A DNA stretch of 64,000 bases from JBPOFM01 sp041391925 (GTDB lineage Bacteria > Bacteroidota > Bacteroidia > Flavobacteriales > Flavobacteriaceae), in assembly GCA_041391925.1 (NCBI GenBank), contig JAWKNA010000008.1, positions 1 through 64,000 of the forward strand. Reading direction: 5' to 3'. The notes under the pieces were generated by a model that made no database searches, was not told the origin of the DNA, and saw nothing but the letters and a program-made list of their open reading frames with translations. Position numbers and translations under genes: made by a program. Shown piece by piece: positions 51,001 through 60,479 of the stretch (positions within the stretch are counted from its first letter, which is position 1; every line of letters starts with the position of its first letter).

Positions 51001-53499
51001 ATGAATCTAAAACTACTTGTCCCCTTTTTTTTCTTTGGAATTATGTCCGTTTTTGCGCAGACCAAAATCAGTGGTTATGTGCTGGATGAACAAGGCGCTC
51101 CTGTTGCCTATGCCAATGTATTTTTTAAAGGTTCAACCGAAGGAACGATTACGGATGAAAACGGAAAATTTTATTTAGAATCCAATAATACTTGGGACAC
51201 TGTGAATGTTTCTTTTTTAGGTTATGAAACATTGGAAGTTGAATTGACCAAAAAAGTAAATTACGATTTAAAATTCATCCTTAAGGAGGCCGCTTCCCAA
51301 CTCAATGAAGTGGTTATCGTGACTGGTAAACAATCCAAAAAGGAATCGGAAAACCCAGCCATTGCCATCCTCAAAAAAATATGGGAACGCAAACGAAAAA
51401 ATGGTCTGAGGCAGTTCGACCAATATCAATATAATAAATACGAGAAAGTAGAATTTGACCTCAACACCATAGACAGTTCACTGATTAAAAGCAAATTGTT
51501 CAAAGGCATGGAGTTTGTTTTTGACCAAGTGGACACTTCTAAAGTTACCGGAAAAACTTATCTTCCAATATTCATCAATGAAGCATCGAGCATAGTGTAT
51601 GGTGACAATAAACTCAACAAAGAAAAAGACGAATTAAAAGGAAATAAAAATTCTGGATTTAGCAATAATCAAATTATTATTGACTTTGTTGGTGATTTGT
51701 ATTCCGAATTTGATATCTATGACAATTATCTCAAGTTTTTTGACAAAAGTTTTGTGAGTCCCATCTCCAGGACAGGTATCAACACCTATAATTATGTGCT
51801 TTCCGATAGTGCATTTATTGATAACAAATGGTGTTACAATATTATCTACTATCCACGTCGAAAAAATGAGTTGACCTTCAAAGGTGATTTTTGGGTGAAT
51901 GATTCCACATTTGCCATCAAGGAAATCAATATGCAGGCGTCCAAAAGTGCCAATATCAACTGGGTAAAGGATATTTATATCGAGCAAGAATTTGAAGTCT
52001 TGAATGATTCCGTGTTTTTAATTAAACGCGACTATATGATGTCGGATTTCTCATTTAGGAAAAAAGAGGAAGCTCGAGGTGTCTATGGAAAGCGTACCAC
52101 GCTTTTTGACAACTATCAATTCAACATTCCTAAAGACGAAAAATTTTACAGTGAAGAAGTATATAGTTACAATGAGGATGTGTATAATCGGGATGATGAA
52201 TTCTGGGAAAAAAATCGCCTGGAATCATTGAATCAAGATGAAAAAGGCGTTTACAAAATGCTCGATACACTTAAAACAGTCAAAAAATTCAAGACGCTTT
52301 ATAATATTGGGAGCATCCTTGCCTCTGGTTATATCGAATTTCCAAGCATCAATTTTGATTACGGTCCAATTTTCTCAACATTTGGTTATAATGAAGTTGA
52401 AGGTATCCGTTTGCGGACTGGTGGACGAACTTATTTCGGCCCGAATGACCTTTGGAGATTGGAAGGGTTTTTGGCCTATGGTTTTAGAGATGATAAATTC
52501 AAATATGGTATTTCTGGGAAATGGTTGTTGGACAAAAAAAACCGCTTGATTGTTTCGGCAGGTAATCGAAGAGATGTAGAACAGATTGGAGCAAGCCTTA
52601 CCAATTCCACTGACGTATTGGGACGAAGCTTGGCATCGTCTGCGGTCATTGGTACAGGACCCAATGATAAATTGACAAATATCAACCTTACTTCAGTGGC
52701 TATTGAAATGGAGCCAGTAAAAAATCTCATTTTTAGGACAAGTGGCAGTTACCGAACTTTGGAATCAGCATCCGAAACTTTTAGTTTGGATTATTATGAC
52801 CCAGACTCACCCACAGGTGTCTCCTCTGAAGTAAAACAATATGAAAATGCCTTTTCCATTTCCTATTTCCCAAAACGAAAAATGACAGGATTTGGGGTCG
52901 AGCGACGCAATGCCAATGATGGCTATGCAAGTCTTTTTGCACAAGTGACCCGAGGTGATAAAAGTATTTTCAACAGCGATTTTGATTATACCAAATTACA
53001 ATTTTCATACATACAGCCTTGGGCTGTTGGTGGTTTTGGGCGGTTGACCACAACCATCGAAGCTGGTAAAACTTTTGGCGAAGTCCCTCTTGGACTATTA
53101 AGCGTCATTCCTGGGAACCAATCTTATTTCTCCATTTACAATACCTTTTCCCAATTGGATTATTACGAATTTGTAACAGATACTTACACCTCTCTACATT
53201 TGGAACACAATTTCAATGGACGCTTTTTTTCAAGAATTCCGTGGTTACGCAAATACAATCTTCGTGAGATAATTGGCTTCAGAGGTGTTTGGGGAGATAT
53301 TTCACAGGAGAATAGAGATTTGAATGCGTCAGGACTTACGTATTTGGCCCCGAATGATAAGATATATTACGAGTACAGTTTTGGAGTTGGCAATATCTTT
53401 AAGGTTTTTCGATTGGATTTCAATTTTAGGGGAAATTATCGTAACGCACCTAATGCTCGTAACTTCGGAGTTACTGGCAGTTTTGGTTTTTATTTTTAA
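51001..53499 (+). CDS. Outer-membrane protein with carboxypeptidase-regulatory-like and DUF5686 domains
   Basis: An 832-residue protein with signal peptide MNLKLLVPFFFFGIMSVFAQ. Residues about 21-105 are a carboxypeptidase-regulatory-like domain (ISGYVLDEQGAPVAYANVFF, TDENGKFYLES). The rest matches the DUF5686 type: a middle domain with KSKLFKGMEFVFDQVDT, YYPRRKNELTFKGDFWVNDSTF and a barrel-like C-terminus ending FRGNYRNAPNARNFGVTGSFGFYF. Function unknown; TonB-independent and without a plug. The frame is open from 50950, but the ATG at 51001 gives the only good signal peptide. Confidence 0.83.
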   Translation: MNLKLLVPFFFFGIMSVFAQTKISGYVLDEQGAPVAYANVFFKGSTEGTITDENGKFYLESNNTWDTVNVSFLGYETLEVELTKKVNYDLKFILKEAASQLNEVVIVTGKQSKKESENPAIAILKKIWERKRKNGLRQFDQYQYNKYEKVEFDLNTIDSSLIKSKLFKGMEFVFDQVDTSKVTGKTYLPIFINEASSIVYGDNKLNKEKDELKGNKNSGFSNNQIIIDFVGDLYSEFDIYDNYLKFFDKSFVSPISRTGINTYNYVLSDSAFIDNKWCYNIIYYPRRKNELTFKGDFWVNDSTFAIKEINMQASKSANINWVKDIYIEQEFEVLNDSVFLIKRDYMMSDFSFRKKEEARGVYGKRTTLFDNYQFNIPKDEKFYSEEVYSYNEDVYNRDDEFWEKNRLESLNQDEKGVYKMLDTLKTVKKFKTLYNIGSILASGYIEFPSINFDYGPIFSTFGYNEVEGIRLRTGGRTYFGPNDLWRLEGFLAYGFRDDKFKYGISGKWLLDKKNRLIVSAGNRRDVEQIGASLTNSTDVLGRSLASSAVIGTGPNDKLTNINLTSVAIEMEPVKNLIFRTSGSYRTLESASETFSLDYYDPDSPTGVSSEVKQYENAFSISYFPKRKMTGFGVERRNANDGYASLFAQVTRGDKSIFNSDFDYTKLQFSYIQPWAVGGFGRLTTTIEAGKTFGEVPLGLLSVIPGNQSYFSIYNTFSQLDYYEFVTDTYTSLHLEHNFNGRFFSRIPWLRKYNLREIIGFRGVWGDISQENRDLNASGLTYLAPNDKIYYEYSFGVGNIFKVFRLDFNFRGNYRNAPNARNFGVTGSFGFYF

Positions 53500-53583
53500 T
53501 TACTATAAGGTTACATTTTATTTTGAGTGGTCATTTTTGCAAAAAAGTATGAACTCAACTAATGTTAAACACAATTGCTTCCG

Positions 53584-53591
53584 TATCTTTG
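53584..53591 (+). promoter_or_regulatory. Predicted -7 element for ppa
   Basis: TATCTTTG, an exact TAnnTTTG match, 22 nt before the start codon. No TTG at 17-21 nt upstream. Confidence 0.45.
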
Positions 53592-53613
53592 CTCCCCTTA
53601 AAAATTACAAATT

Positions 53614-54141
53614 ATGACATTAACAGGAAAAATGACCTTTGATGTACTTATCGAAATCCCTAAAGGAAGTCGTAACAAATATGAATATGATTTTGACCTC
53701 AAAAAAATCCGATTCGATCGATTACTGTTTTCATCCATGATGTATCCAGCGGATTATGGTTTTATTCCAGAAACTTTGGCGCTCGATGGCGACCCATTGG
53801 ATGTTTTGGTATTAGGAACCGAGCCTACCTTTCCAATGTGCATTGTGCATGTTAAGCCCATCGGTGTGTTTCATATGGCTGACGAAAAAGGCAACGACGA
53901 AAAGGTCATCTGTGTTCCTGTTTCAGACCCAATTTGGAATAGTTTGAATGATTTATCAGATATGAATCCACATCAAATCAAGGAAATTGAACATTTCTTT
54001 CAAGTGTACAAAGACCTAGAGAAAAAGAAAGTAGATGTTGGTGGCTGGGGAGATGCTAAAGAAGCTTATGATATTTTGAACAAATGCTTGGATCGCTATG
54101 AAAACAGCGAACACAAAACCAAGGGGAATTTCACTATCTAA
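53614..54141 (+). CDS. ppa: Soluble inorganic pyrophosphatase
   Basis: Hydrolyses pyrophosphate in the cytosol with Mg2+. The 175-residue family I enzyme has EIPKGSRNKYEYD near 15, MYPADYGFIPETLALDGDPLDVLVLG (about 45-70) with the conserved Asp cluster DGDPLDVLV, KPIGVFHMADEKGNDEKVICVPVSDP and EHFFQVYKDLEKKKVDVGGWGD. Normal length. It precedes the membrane pyrophosphatase by 107 nt but has its own -7 element. Confidence 0.95.
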   Translation: MTLTGKMTFDVLIEIPKGSRNKYEYDFDLKKIRFDRLLFSSMMYPADYGFIPETLALDGDPLDVLVLGTEPTFPMCIVHVKPIGVFHMADEKGNDEKVICVPVSDPIWNSLNDLSDMNPHQIKEIEHFFQVYKDLEKKKVDVGGWGDAKEAYDILNKCLDRYENSEHKTKGNFTI

Positions 54142-54162
54142 TAACATATTAAATTAGACATC

Positions 54163-54194
54163 AAGCCCTTGCATTATAAATATGGAAGGGTTTT
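54163..54194 (+). terminator. Weak terminator after ppa
   Basis: AAGCCCTT and AAGGGTTT pair over 8 bp (one wobble) around a 15-nt loop, followed by TTTTG. Its T-run doubles as the -33 element of the hppA promoter. Confidence 0.5.
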
Positions 54195-54221
54195 GTAATT
54201 AATTCAATTTTACTACTTTTG
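54192..54221 (+). promoter_or_regulatory. Predicted promoter of hppA
   Basis: TTTG (54192-54195), 18-nt spacer, TACTTTTG (54214-54221): an exact consensus match 27 nt before the ATG. Confidence 0.7.
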
Positions 54222-54248
54222 CCGAGCAATTAACAAATCAAATTATAT

Positions 54249-56699
54249 ATGGATTCAATAATGATTTATGTGCCAATACTAATGGCAGCCATCGGATTGG
54301 CTTTTATGTTCATGAAACGTACTTGGGTACTAAAGCAAGATGCTGGAGATGGAAAGATGAAAGAGATTTCAGAGCATATTTATGAAGGCGCATTGGCTTT
54401 CTTAAAAGCTGAATACAGATTATTAGCGGTTTTTGTAATTATTGCAAGTGCCGTATTGGCGGGAATTACATTTTTACCAGGTGTAAAAACACATATGCTG
54501 ATTGTAATTGCTTTTATTTTTGGAGCTTTCTTTTCAGCTTTAGCCGGAAATATGGGGATGAAAATCGCCACCAAAACAAATGTAAGAACAACACAAGCGG
54601 CTCGCACAAGTTTGCCACAAGCATTGAAAGTATCTTTTGGCGGTGGAACGGTCATGGGTCTGGGTGTTGCTGGATTAGCTGTTTTAGGATTGACCACATT
54701 CTTCATCATTTTCTTCCATTTCTTTATGGGAGGTGTTTGGACAGATTCCGAAGGTATGACAGTAATATTGGAAACCTTGGCTGGATTTTCTTTAGGTGCA
54801 GAGTCCATAGCATTATTTGCACGTGTGGGTGGCGGTATCTATACTAAAGCTGCCGATGTCGGAGCTGATTTAGTAGGAAAGGTGGAAGCTGGTATTCCTG
54901 AAGACGACCCTCGAAATCCTGCAACCATAGCGGATAATGTGGGTGATAACGTTGGTGATGTTGCTGGTATGGGAGCCGATTTATTTGGTTCGTATGTAGC
55001 GACTGTTCTAGCGGCAATGGTACTTGGCAATTATGTTATTAAAGATATGGGCGGGAATTTGACCGAATATGGATTTGGCGGTATTGGCCCAGTTTTATTG
55101 CCAATGGCTATCGCTGGTTTTGGTATTCTATTCTCCATTATTGGAACCATGTTGGTAAAAATTAAAAATAACGACGCCAAAGAAAAACAAGTTCAAGGCG
55201 CCTTGAATGTTGGAAACTGGGTATCTATCGCCTTAACAGTTGTTGCTTGCTTCATCTTGGTAAAATATATGCTACCAGAAACCATGCAAATGCACTTTTT
55301 TGGTGAAGGTTTACAAGAAATTTCATCAATACGAGTTTTTTATGCAACTTTAATTGGATTATTTGTAGGAGGCGCAATCTCTTCAGTAACAGAATATTAT
55401 ACAGGATTGGGCACAAAACCTGTCTTGGCAATCGTTAAAAAATCATCCACAGGAGCAGGAACCAATGTGATTGCTGGTTTGGCAACAGGCATGATTTCAA
55501 CTTTTCCAACCGTTTTATTGTTTGCGGCCGCCATTTGGGCATCCTATGCTTTGGCAGGATTCTACGGTGTAGCGTTGGCTGCATCGGCAATGATGGCCAC
55601 GACCGCTATGCAGTTGGCAATTGACGCATTTGGTCCAATTTCTGATAATGCAGGTGGTATTGCCGAAATGAGCGAACAAGAGCCTATCGTAAGACAGCGT
55701 ACAGATATTTTGGATTCAGTTGGTAATACGACTGCTGCAACTGGTAAAGGATTTGCTATTGCTTCAGCAGCATTGACATCTTTGGCATTATTTGCGGCCT
55801 ATGTAACCTTTACAGGTATTGATGGCATCAACATTTTCAAGGCGCCAGTTTTGGCAATGTTATTTGTTGGTGGCATGATTCCAGTAGTGTTCTCTGCATT
55901 GGCAATGAACTCTGTTGGAAAAGCAGCCATGGACATGGTGTATGAAGTGCGTCGTCAGTTTAAGGAAATTCCTGGGATTATGGAAGGCAATGCAAAACCA
56001 CAATACGGAAAATGTGTGGAGATTTCAACAAAGGCTGCCTTGCGTGAAATGATGTTGCCAGGAATATTGACTATCGGTTTTCCAATCGCGATTGTTTTGA
56101 TTGGTAAATTGGCGTATGGAGACAATAACCAGTTGATTGCTGAAATGTTGGGTGGTTACATGGCTGGTGTAACGGTTTCTGGTGTCCTTTGGGCAGTGTT
56201 CCAAAACAACGCTGGTGGTGCTTGGGATAACGCCAAAAAATCTTTTGAAGCTGGTGTGGAAATCAATGGACAAATGACCTTTAAAGGTTCTGATGCCCAT
56301 AAAGCGGCTGTGACTGGTGACACTGTTGGGGATCCTTTTAAAGACACCTCTGGTCCTTCCATGAACATCTTGATTAAGTTGACTTGTTTGATTGGATTGG
56401 TGATTGCTCCGATATTAGGAAATCAGGAGGCAGATGCTTCAGAAATGATGAAAGAAAGAAATGTGATTGAAGAGCGCGTTATTCAAGGTGGTGAAGATTT
56501 GGACAATAAAACTGAAACCTTTGTTGAAATGTTGAAGAACGATGCCAATAATACTGTGACAGCAAATGTCGAAATCAAAAGAACGGTCAATGGCGTCACA
56601 ACTACAGAAACCAAAACGTTTACCGGGACAGAAGAAGAAGTCCGTTCTCAATTGAAAGATGTTGAGGGTGTAAAAATAAAAATTAAAGATAAAGAATAA
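54249..56699 (+). CDS. hppA: Membrane-bound ion-translocating pyrophosphatase (K+-dependent type)
   Basis: Couples pyrophosphate hydrolysis to Na+ and/or H+ export. The 816-residue protein has about 16 membrane helices, GADLVGKVEAGIPEDDPRNP with the catalytic DPRNPATIADNVGDNVGD core near 230, AFGPISDNAGGIAEMSEQ near 470, and GNTTAATGKGFAI; the alanine after NTTA is the marker of the K+-dependent class (K+-independent enzymes have lysine). TVGDPFKDTSGPSMN near 705 is the last core motif. After IGLVIAPILGN there is a soluble extension of about 80 residues (VEIKRTVNGVTTTETKTFTG, ending IKIKDKE), absent from most family members. Confidence 0.94.
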   Translation: MDSIMIYVPILMAAIGLAFMFMKRTWVLKQDAGDGKMKEISEHIYEGALAFLKAEYRLLAVFVIIASAVLAGITFLPGVKTHMLIVIAFIFGAFFSALAGNMGMKIATKTNVRTTQAARTSLPQALKVSFGGGTVMGLGVAGLAVLGLTTFFIIFFHFFMGGVWTDSEGMTVILETLAGFSLGAESIALFARVGGGIYTKAADVGADLVGKVEAGIPEDDPRNPATIADNVGDNVGDVAGMGADLFGSYVATVLAAMVLGNYVIKDMGGNLTEYGFGGIGPVLLPMAIAGFGILFSIIGTMLVKIKNNDAKEKQVQGALNVGNWVSIALTVVACFILVKYMLPETMQMHFFGEGLQEISSIRVFYATLIGLFVGGAISSVTEYYTGLGTKPVLAIVKKSSTGAGTNVIAGLATGMISTFPTVLLFAAAIWASYALAGFYGVALAASAMMATTAMQLAIDAFGPISDNAGGIAEMSEQEPIVRQRTDILDSVGNTTAATGKGFAIASAALTSLALFAAYVTFTGIDGINIFKAPVLAMLFVGGMIPVVFSALAMNSVGKAAMDMVYEVRRQFKEIPGIMEGNAKPQYGKCVEISTKAALREMMLPGILTIGFPIAIVLIGKLAYGDNNQLIAEMLGGYMAGVTVSGVLWAVFQNNAGGAWDNAKKSFEAGVEINGQMTFKGSDAHKAAVTGDTVGDPFKDTSGPSMNILIKLTCLIGLVIAPILGNQEADASEMMKERNVIEERVIQGGEDLDNKTETFVEMLKNDANNTVTANVEIKRTVNGVTTTETKTFTGTEEEVRSQLKDVEGVKIKIKDKE

Positions 56700-56721
56700 G
56701 TCTTCATTACGGAAATGAACG

Positions 56722-56750
56722 AAACCCTATCATCTCGATAGGGTTTTTTT
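56722..56750 (+). terminator. Terminator of hppA
   Basis: AAACCCTATC, loop ATCTC, GATAGGGTTT and T-run: a 10-bp stem. The next gene starts only 25 nt later. Confidence 0.9.
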
Positions 56751-56774
56751 ATGGAATTTTGTAATTTCGACTAT

Positions 56775-57776
56775 ATGAGTTGGTTCAAAAAAGACCCATT
56801 GCAGATTCTTGTGTTCCAAAGTTATGGAACTGATTCTCACTTGTATATAAGAGGTCGTGCACTTGAAGATGAATCCATCGATCTGGAAGGCAAGCATCCT
56901 ATCCGATTATTGATAAATGCTTACAAACGTTTTGAGACTGATGAAATCCGGAACACAACCTTACTTTTAAAACTGCCCAACAATCATATCCTTGAAACCC
57001 AAACGGATGAAAAAGGTTATTTTTTGGTAGATGAAACAGTTGATGATTTAAAGCTGATGTCTAACGAAGAAGGTTGGCTGAAGGTTGAGGTTTCATATAA
57101 AGATTTTACAAATACACGCATTATCCAACTAAAAAATAGATTTCCAGGCGAAATGCTTATCCCGGGAAATTTCTCATTCGGTGTGGCCAGTGACATTGAT
57201 GACACTATTTTACATACCGGTCTGGTATCGCTTTTTAAATGGCGCGTTATCTACAACACCTTTTTAAAAACAGCACGAAAACGTGTTCCTCTTGAAGGTG
57301 CAGCGGAATTTTATCATTTATTGCATCATGGAAAATCGGGTAAGGAAACCAATCCTATTTTTTATGTAAGCCATAGTCCCTGGAATATGTATCTCTATTT
57401 GGAATTCTTTCTGAAGAAAAACAACTTCCCAAAAGGCCCTATTTTACTTCGTAGTTTTGGAAAGTTTCTCAAGCGAAAGGACAGGTCAGAAAAACCACAA
57501 AAACAAAAAGAAATCTATAATATTCTAAAAACTTATCCCAATTTAAAACTCATATTGATTGGTGACAGTGGCGAACATGACGCGGACATTTATCTTGAAA
57601 TTGCAGAAACTTATCCCAATCGCATTCTGGCCATTTACTTACGAAGTGTCAAACACAAAAAGAAAATGCTTCGAGTGAAAGGTTTATACGAAAATTACAA
57701 AACGACTCCAGCTTTGTTGGTGGAAAGCAGTAAGCAAGCCATTGAGCATGCCCGAGAGAATGGGTTTATTGCTTGA
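56775..57776 (+). CDS. App1-like (DUF2183) phosphatase-domain protein
   Basis: A 333-residue protein. Its N-terminal half is beta-rich (LQILVFQSYGTDSHLYIRGRALED). The C-terminal half is the App1 domain with FGVASDIDDTILHTG (D-x-D-x-T phosphatase motif), FYVSHSPWNMYLYLEFF and LILIGDSGEHDADIY. In yeast, App1 is a phosphatidate phosphatase; the bacterial substrate is unknown. The ATG at 56775 is preferred to one at 56751 inside the hppA terminator tail. The 3' end overlaps the convergent ppk1 gene by 11 nt. Confidence 0.78.
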   Translation: MSWFKKDPLQILVFQSYGTDSHLYIRGRALEDESIDLEGKHPIRLLINAYKRFETDEIRNTTLLLKLPNNHILETQTDEKGYFLVDETVDDLKLMSNEEGWLKVEVSYKDFTNTRIIQLKNRFPGEMLIPGNFSFGVASDIDDTILHTGLVSLFKWRVIYNTFLKTARKRVPLEGAAEFYHLLHHGKSGKETNPIFYVSHSPWNMYLYLEFFLKKNNFPKGPILLRSFGKFLKRKDRSEKPQKQKEIYNILKTYPNLKLILIGDSGEHDADIYLEIAETYPNRILAIYLRSVKHKKKMLRVKGLYENYKTTPALLVESSKQAIEHARENGFIA

Positions 57777-59799
57777 GGTTTTTAAAATAGTCGTAGGTAG
57801 CATATTGCGAACGCAATTTTGGCTCTTCATTTTGCACATATTCATTTTTTTGCTTCGCATCAATAATCCGTGCTTTGACATTATCCGCCAATTCAATATC
57901 AATGATATCCCGAATGGTCTTAAAATGATCAGGGTCCAAAATAGGCGTCACCACTTCAATACGATGGCTTAAGTTACGAGTCATCCAATCCGCTGAACCA
58001 ATGTACATTTTTTCTTCTCCACCATTGCCAAATATGTACACACGTCCATGTTCTAAAAAGCGGTCAAGAATACTTGTGACATAAATATTTTCACTTTGAC
58101 CTTTAATGCCTGGTACCAAACTGCATATCCCACGAATTAACAACCTCACCTGAACACCTTTTTGACTGGCTTCATAAAGTAATTTAATCATATTTTTATC
58201 CTGAAGGCTATTCATCTTCAAGATAATGTAGGCTTCTTTTCCCGCTTGTGCAGATAAAATTTCATTCTCAACCAAACTCACAAATTTATAGCGCATGGTG
58301 AAAGGCGAGACTAACAATTTCTTCGCTTTTGGCACGATAAAAATCCCTTCGAGCACCAAGAATATTTTATTGATTTCTTGTGTGATTTTTTTATTGTTGG
58401 TCATCAATCCAAAATCGGTGTAAAGTGTTGCGGTCTTTTCGTTGAAATTTCCTGTGCCAATGTAACAGTATCGTTTTACTTTATCATCAATTTTCCTTTC
58501 AATATAAAGTATTTTGGAGTGTACTTTTATGCCAGGATAGCTATATAAGACTTCTGCTCCATTTTTCTTAAAAATCTCTCCCCATTTCAAATTATTGTGC
58601 TCGTCAAACCTAGCCTTGACTTCAATGAAAACCACCACTTTCTTTCCGTTTTTTGCGGCATTGGCAATAGCAGAGTTCAACCTGGAATCTTCAGCCAAAC
58701 GGTACATGGTCATTTTGATGACCTCTACTTCTGGGTCGGCGGCAGCTTCTTCAATCAATTTTATAACAGGCTCAAACGACTGATATGGAAAGTGCATCAA
58801 TTGGTCTTTGGTATCAATGGCCGTAAACATCGAATCATAATTGGTTACAACTGGATGTTCAATAGGTGGCAAGTGTTCAAAGTATAAATCTTTTTTTGTC
58901 GGGTTTGGGAATTTGAAAAAATCCTTAAAATTATGGTGTGTACCGCCCATAATGATGTCTGCGTGGGTAACATCCAATGCTTTTTTGAGTACATTTTGGA
59001 ATTTTTGGGGCATTCGCTCATCAATCAATATTCTTGTAGCTTGACCCGTTTCCCTTTTTGGGAGCGACTCCTTGATTTTTTCCATCAAGTTGCCCGAGAA
59101 CTCATCTTCTATATATAATTCGGCATCTCTGGAAATTTTAATGGCATAATAAGACAGCTTCAGTTCTGATTGAATTCTGTATAAATTATACTTAATGAGG
59201 TCGTCAATAAAAGTGATATAATAGTCGTCGTTTTTTGACGGAAACACAAAAAATCGTGGTTCATCCTTCGGAATCTGTACTACTTGGAATTTATCTTTTG
59301 AAATGGACGCTGTGATGTATGAGCTTTCATTTTCAACAAAAACCGAATCTTTTGTGGAAAAATAAGAAGCATCTAAATCTATCTTATCCTTTAGGATGTT
59401 TTCAAAATAAGTTTCAGCTATTTTTTGTTGTGCTTTGGAAAAATCGCGATACGCAATTAAATGAATCCCTTCAGTTTTCAAATCAGGAATGATTTGATTT
59501 TGAAAAATATCTCCAAATTCTTCCTGGAGCAAATCTACTTGAACTTTGAGTTCTTTAAGAACCGCATTCGGTTTTGTAATCAGTTTTTTACGAAGGGATT
59601 TGTCCAAATCCTTGATTTGCCGTATGTCGGATACACGAACACGAAAGAATTCGTCCAAATTGGACGAAAAAATCGCCATAAACTTGATGCGTTCGTACAG
59701 CGGATTGCGTTTGTCCGCAGCTTCCTGAAGCACACGATGGTTGAAGCGCAACCACGACAAATCGCGATGGTAGTATTTATTATTGTAGAGAGATGCCAT
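57766..59799 (-). CDS. ppk1: Polyphosphate kinase 1
   Basis: Reversible synthesis of polyphosphate from ATP. The 677-residue protein has YYHRDLSWLRFNHRVLQEA (N domain), FMAIFSSNLDEFFRVRVSD near 45, the H1 domain, KMTMYRLAEDSRLNSAIANAA near 385 and IKVHSKILYIERK (with the autophosphorylated histidine) near 445, YCYIGTGNFNEKTATLYTDF, and IFGNGGEEKMYIGSADWMTRNLSHRIEV with the second catalytic histidine. Slightly short of the 690-residue family average. It is next to three PPi-related genes. Confidence 0.95.
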   Translation of the reverse strand: MASLYNNKYYHRDLSWLRFNHRVLQEAADKRNPLYERIKFMAIFSSNLDEFFRVRVSDIRQIKDLDKSLRKKLITKPNAVLKELKVQVDLLQEEFGDIFQNQIIPDLKTEGIHLIAYRDFSKAQQKIAETYFENILKDKIDLDASYFSTKDSVFVENESSYITASISKDKFQVVQIPKDEPRFFVFPSKNDDYYITFIDDLIKYNLYRIQSELKLSYYAIKISRDAELYIEDEFSGNLMEKIKESLPKRETGQATRILIDERMPQKFQNVLKKALDVTHADIIMGGTHHNFKDFFKFPNPTKKDLYFEHLPPIEHPVVTNYDSMFTAIDTKDQLMHFPYQSFEPVIKLIEEAAADPEVEVIKMTMYRLAEDSRLNSAIANAAKNGKKVVVFIEVKARFDEHNNLKWGEIFKKNGAEVLYSYPGIKVHSKILYIERKIDDKVKRYCYIGTGNFNEKTATLYTDFGLMTNNKKITQEINKIFLVLEGIFIVPKAKKLLVSPFTMRYKFVSLVENEILSAQAGKEAYIILKMNSLQDKNMIKLLYEASQKGVQVRLLIRGICSLVPGIKGQSENIYVTSILDRFLEHGRVYIFGNGGEEKMYIGSADWMTRNLSHRIEVVTPILDPDHFKTIRDIIDIELADNVKARIIDAKQKNEYVQNEEPKLRSQYATYDYFKNLKQ

Positions 59800-59862
59800 G
59801 AGTCAATTTGGAGGCAAATTACACTTTTTAGCGTAAAGATATGTTAGGGAAATGATAAGGTC

Positions 59863-60477
59863 TTAAAAAAGACCGTTGATTTCGGCATCAATTTTATTGA
59901 TGACATAACCCAAGTCTTCTGGTTTGGTCACAAAATCAATGTCATCCACATCGATAATCAATAAATTACCTTTATCGTAACCGTGAATCCACGCTTCATA
60001 ACGCTCGTTCAATCGGCTCAAATAATCGATGCTGATAGAGTTTTCATAATCACGGCCACGTTTATGGATTTGATTGACCAAGTTTGGAATGGAACTTCTC
60101 AAATAAATCAATAAATCCGGCCCTTTTACCAAAGATTCCATCAAATCGAACAATGAGCGGTAATTTTCATAATCACGATTGGTCATTAATCCCATGGCAT
60201 GAAGATTGGGTGCAAAAATATGTGCATCTTCATAAATGGTCCGGTCTTGAATGATTTCCTTACCACTTTGATGGATTTGCAATACCTGACGAAACCGGCT
60301 GTTCAAGAAATACACCTGAAGGTTGAAGCTCCAGCGTTCCATTTGGTTATAAAAATCGTCCAGATACGGATTGTCAACAACGTCTTCCAATTGCGGTTCC
60401 CATTTGTAATGTTTGGCCAATAGCTTTGTTAAAGTCGTCTTTCCTGCGCCAATGTTTCCTGCGATTGCAACGTGCAT
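59863..60477 (-). CDS. Deoxynucleoside kinase
   Basis: Phosphorylates deoxynucleosides in the salvage pathway. The 204-residue protein has P-loop AIAGNIGAGKTTLTKLLA (residues about 4-21), EDVVDNPYLDDFY, MERWSFNLQVYFLNSRF near 50, QDRTIYEDAHIFA with the catalytic E/D and R (about 78-90), and a lid with RGRDYENSISIDYL. Deoxyguanosine/deoxyadenosine kinase is likely but not proven. It starts 2 nt after the stop of the beta-propeller-like gene. Confidence 0.88.
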   Translation of the reverse strand: MHVAIAGNIGAGKTTLTKLLAKHYKWEPQLEDVVDNPYLDDFYNQMERWSFNLQVYFLNSRFRQVLQIHQSGKEIIQDRTIYEDAHIFAPNLHAMGLMTNRDYENYRSLFDLMESLVKGPDLLIYLRSSIPNLVNQIHKRGRDYENSISIDYLSRLNERYEAWIHGYDKGNLLIIDVDDIDFVTKPEDLGYVINKIDAEINGLF

Positions 60478-60479
60478 TT

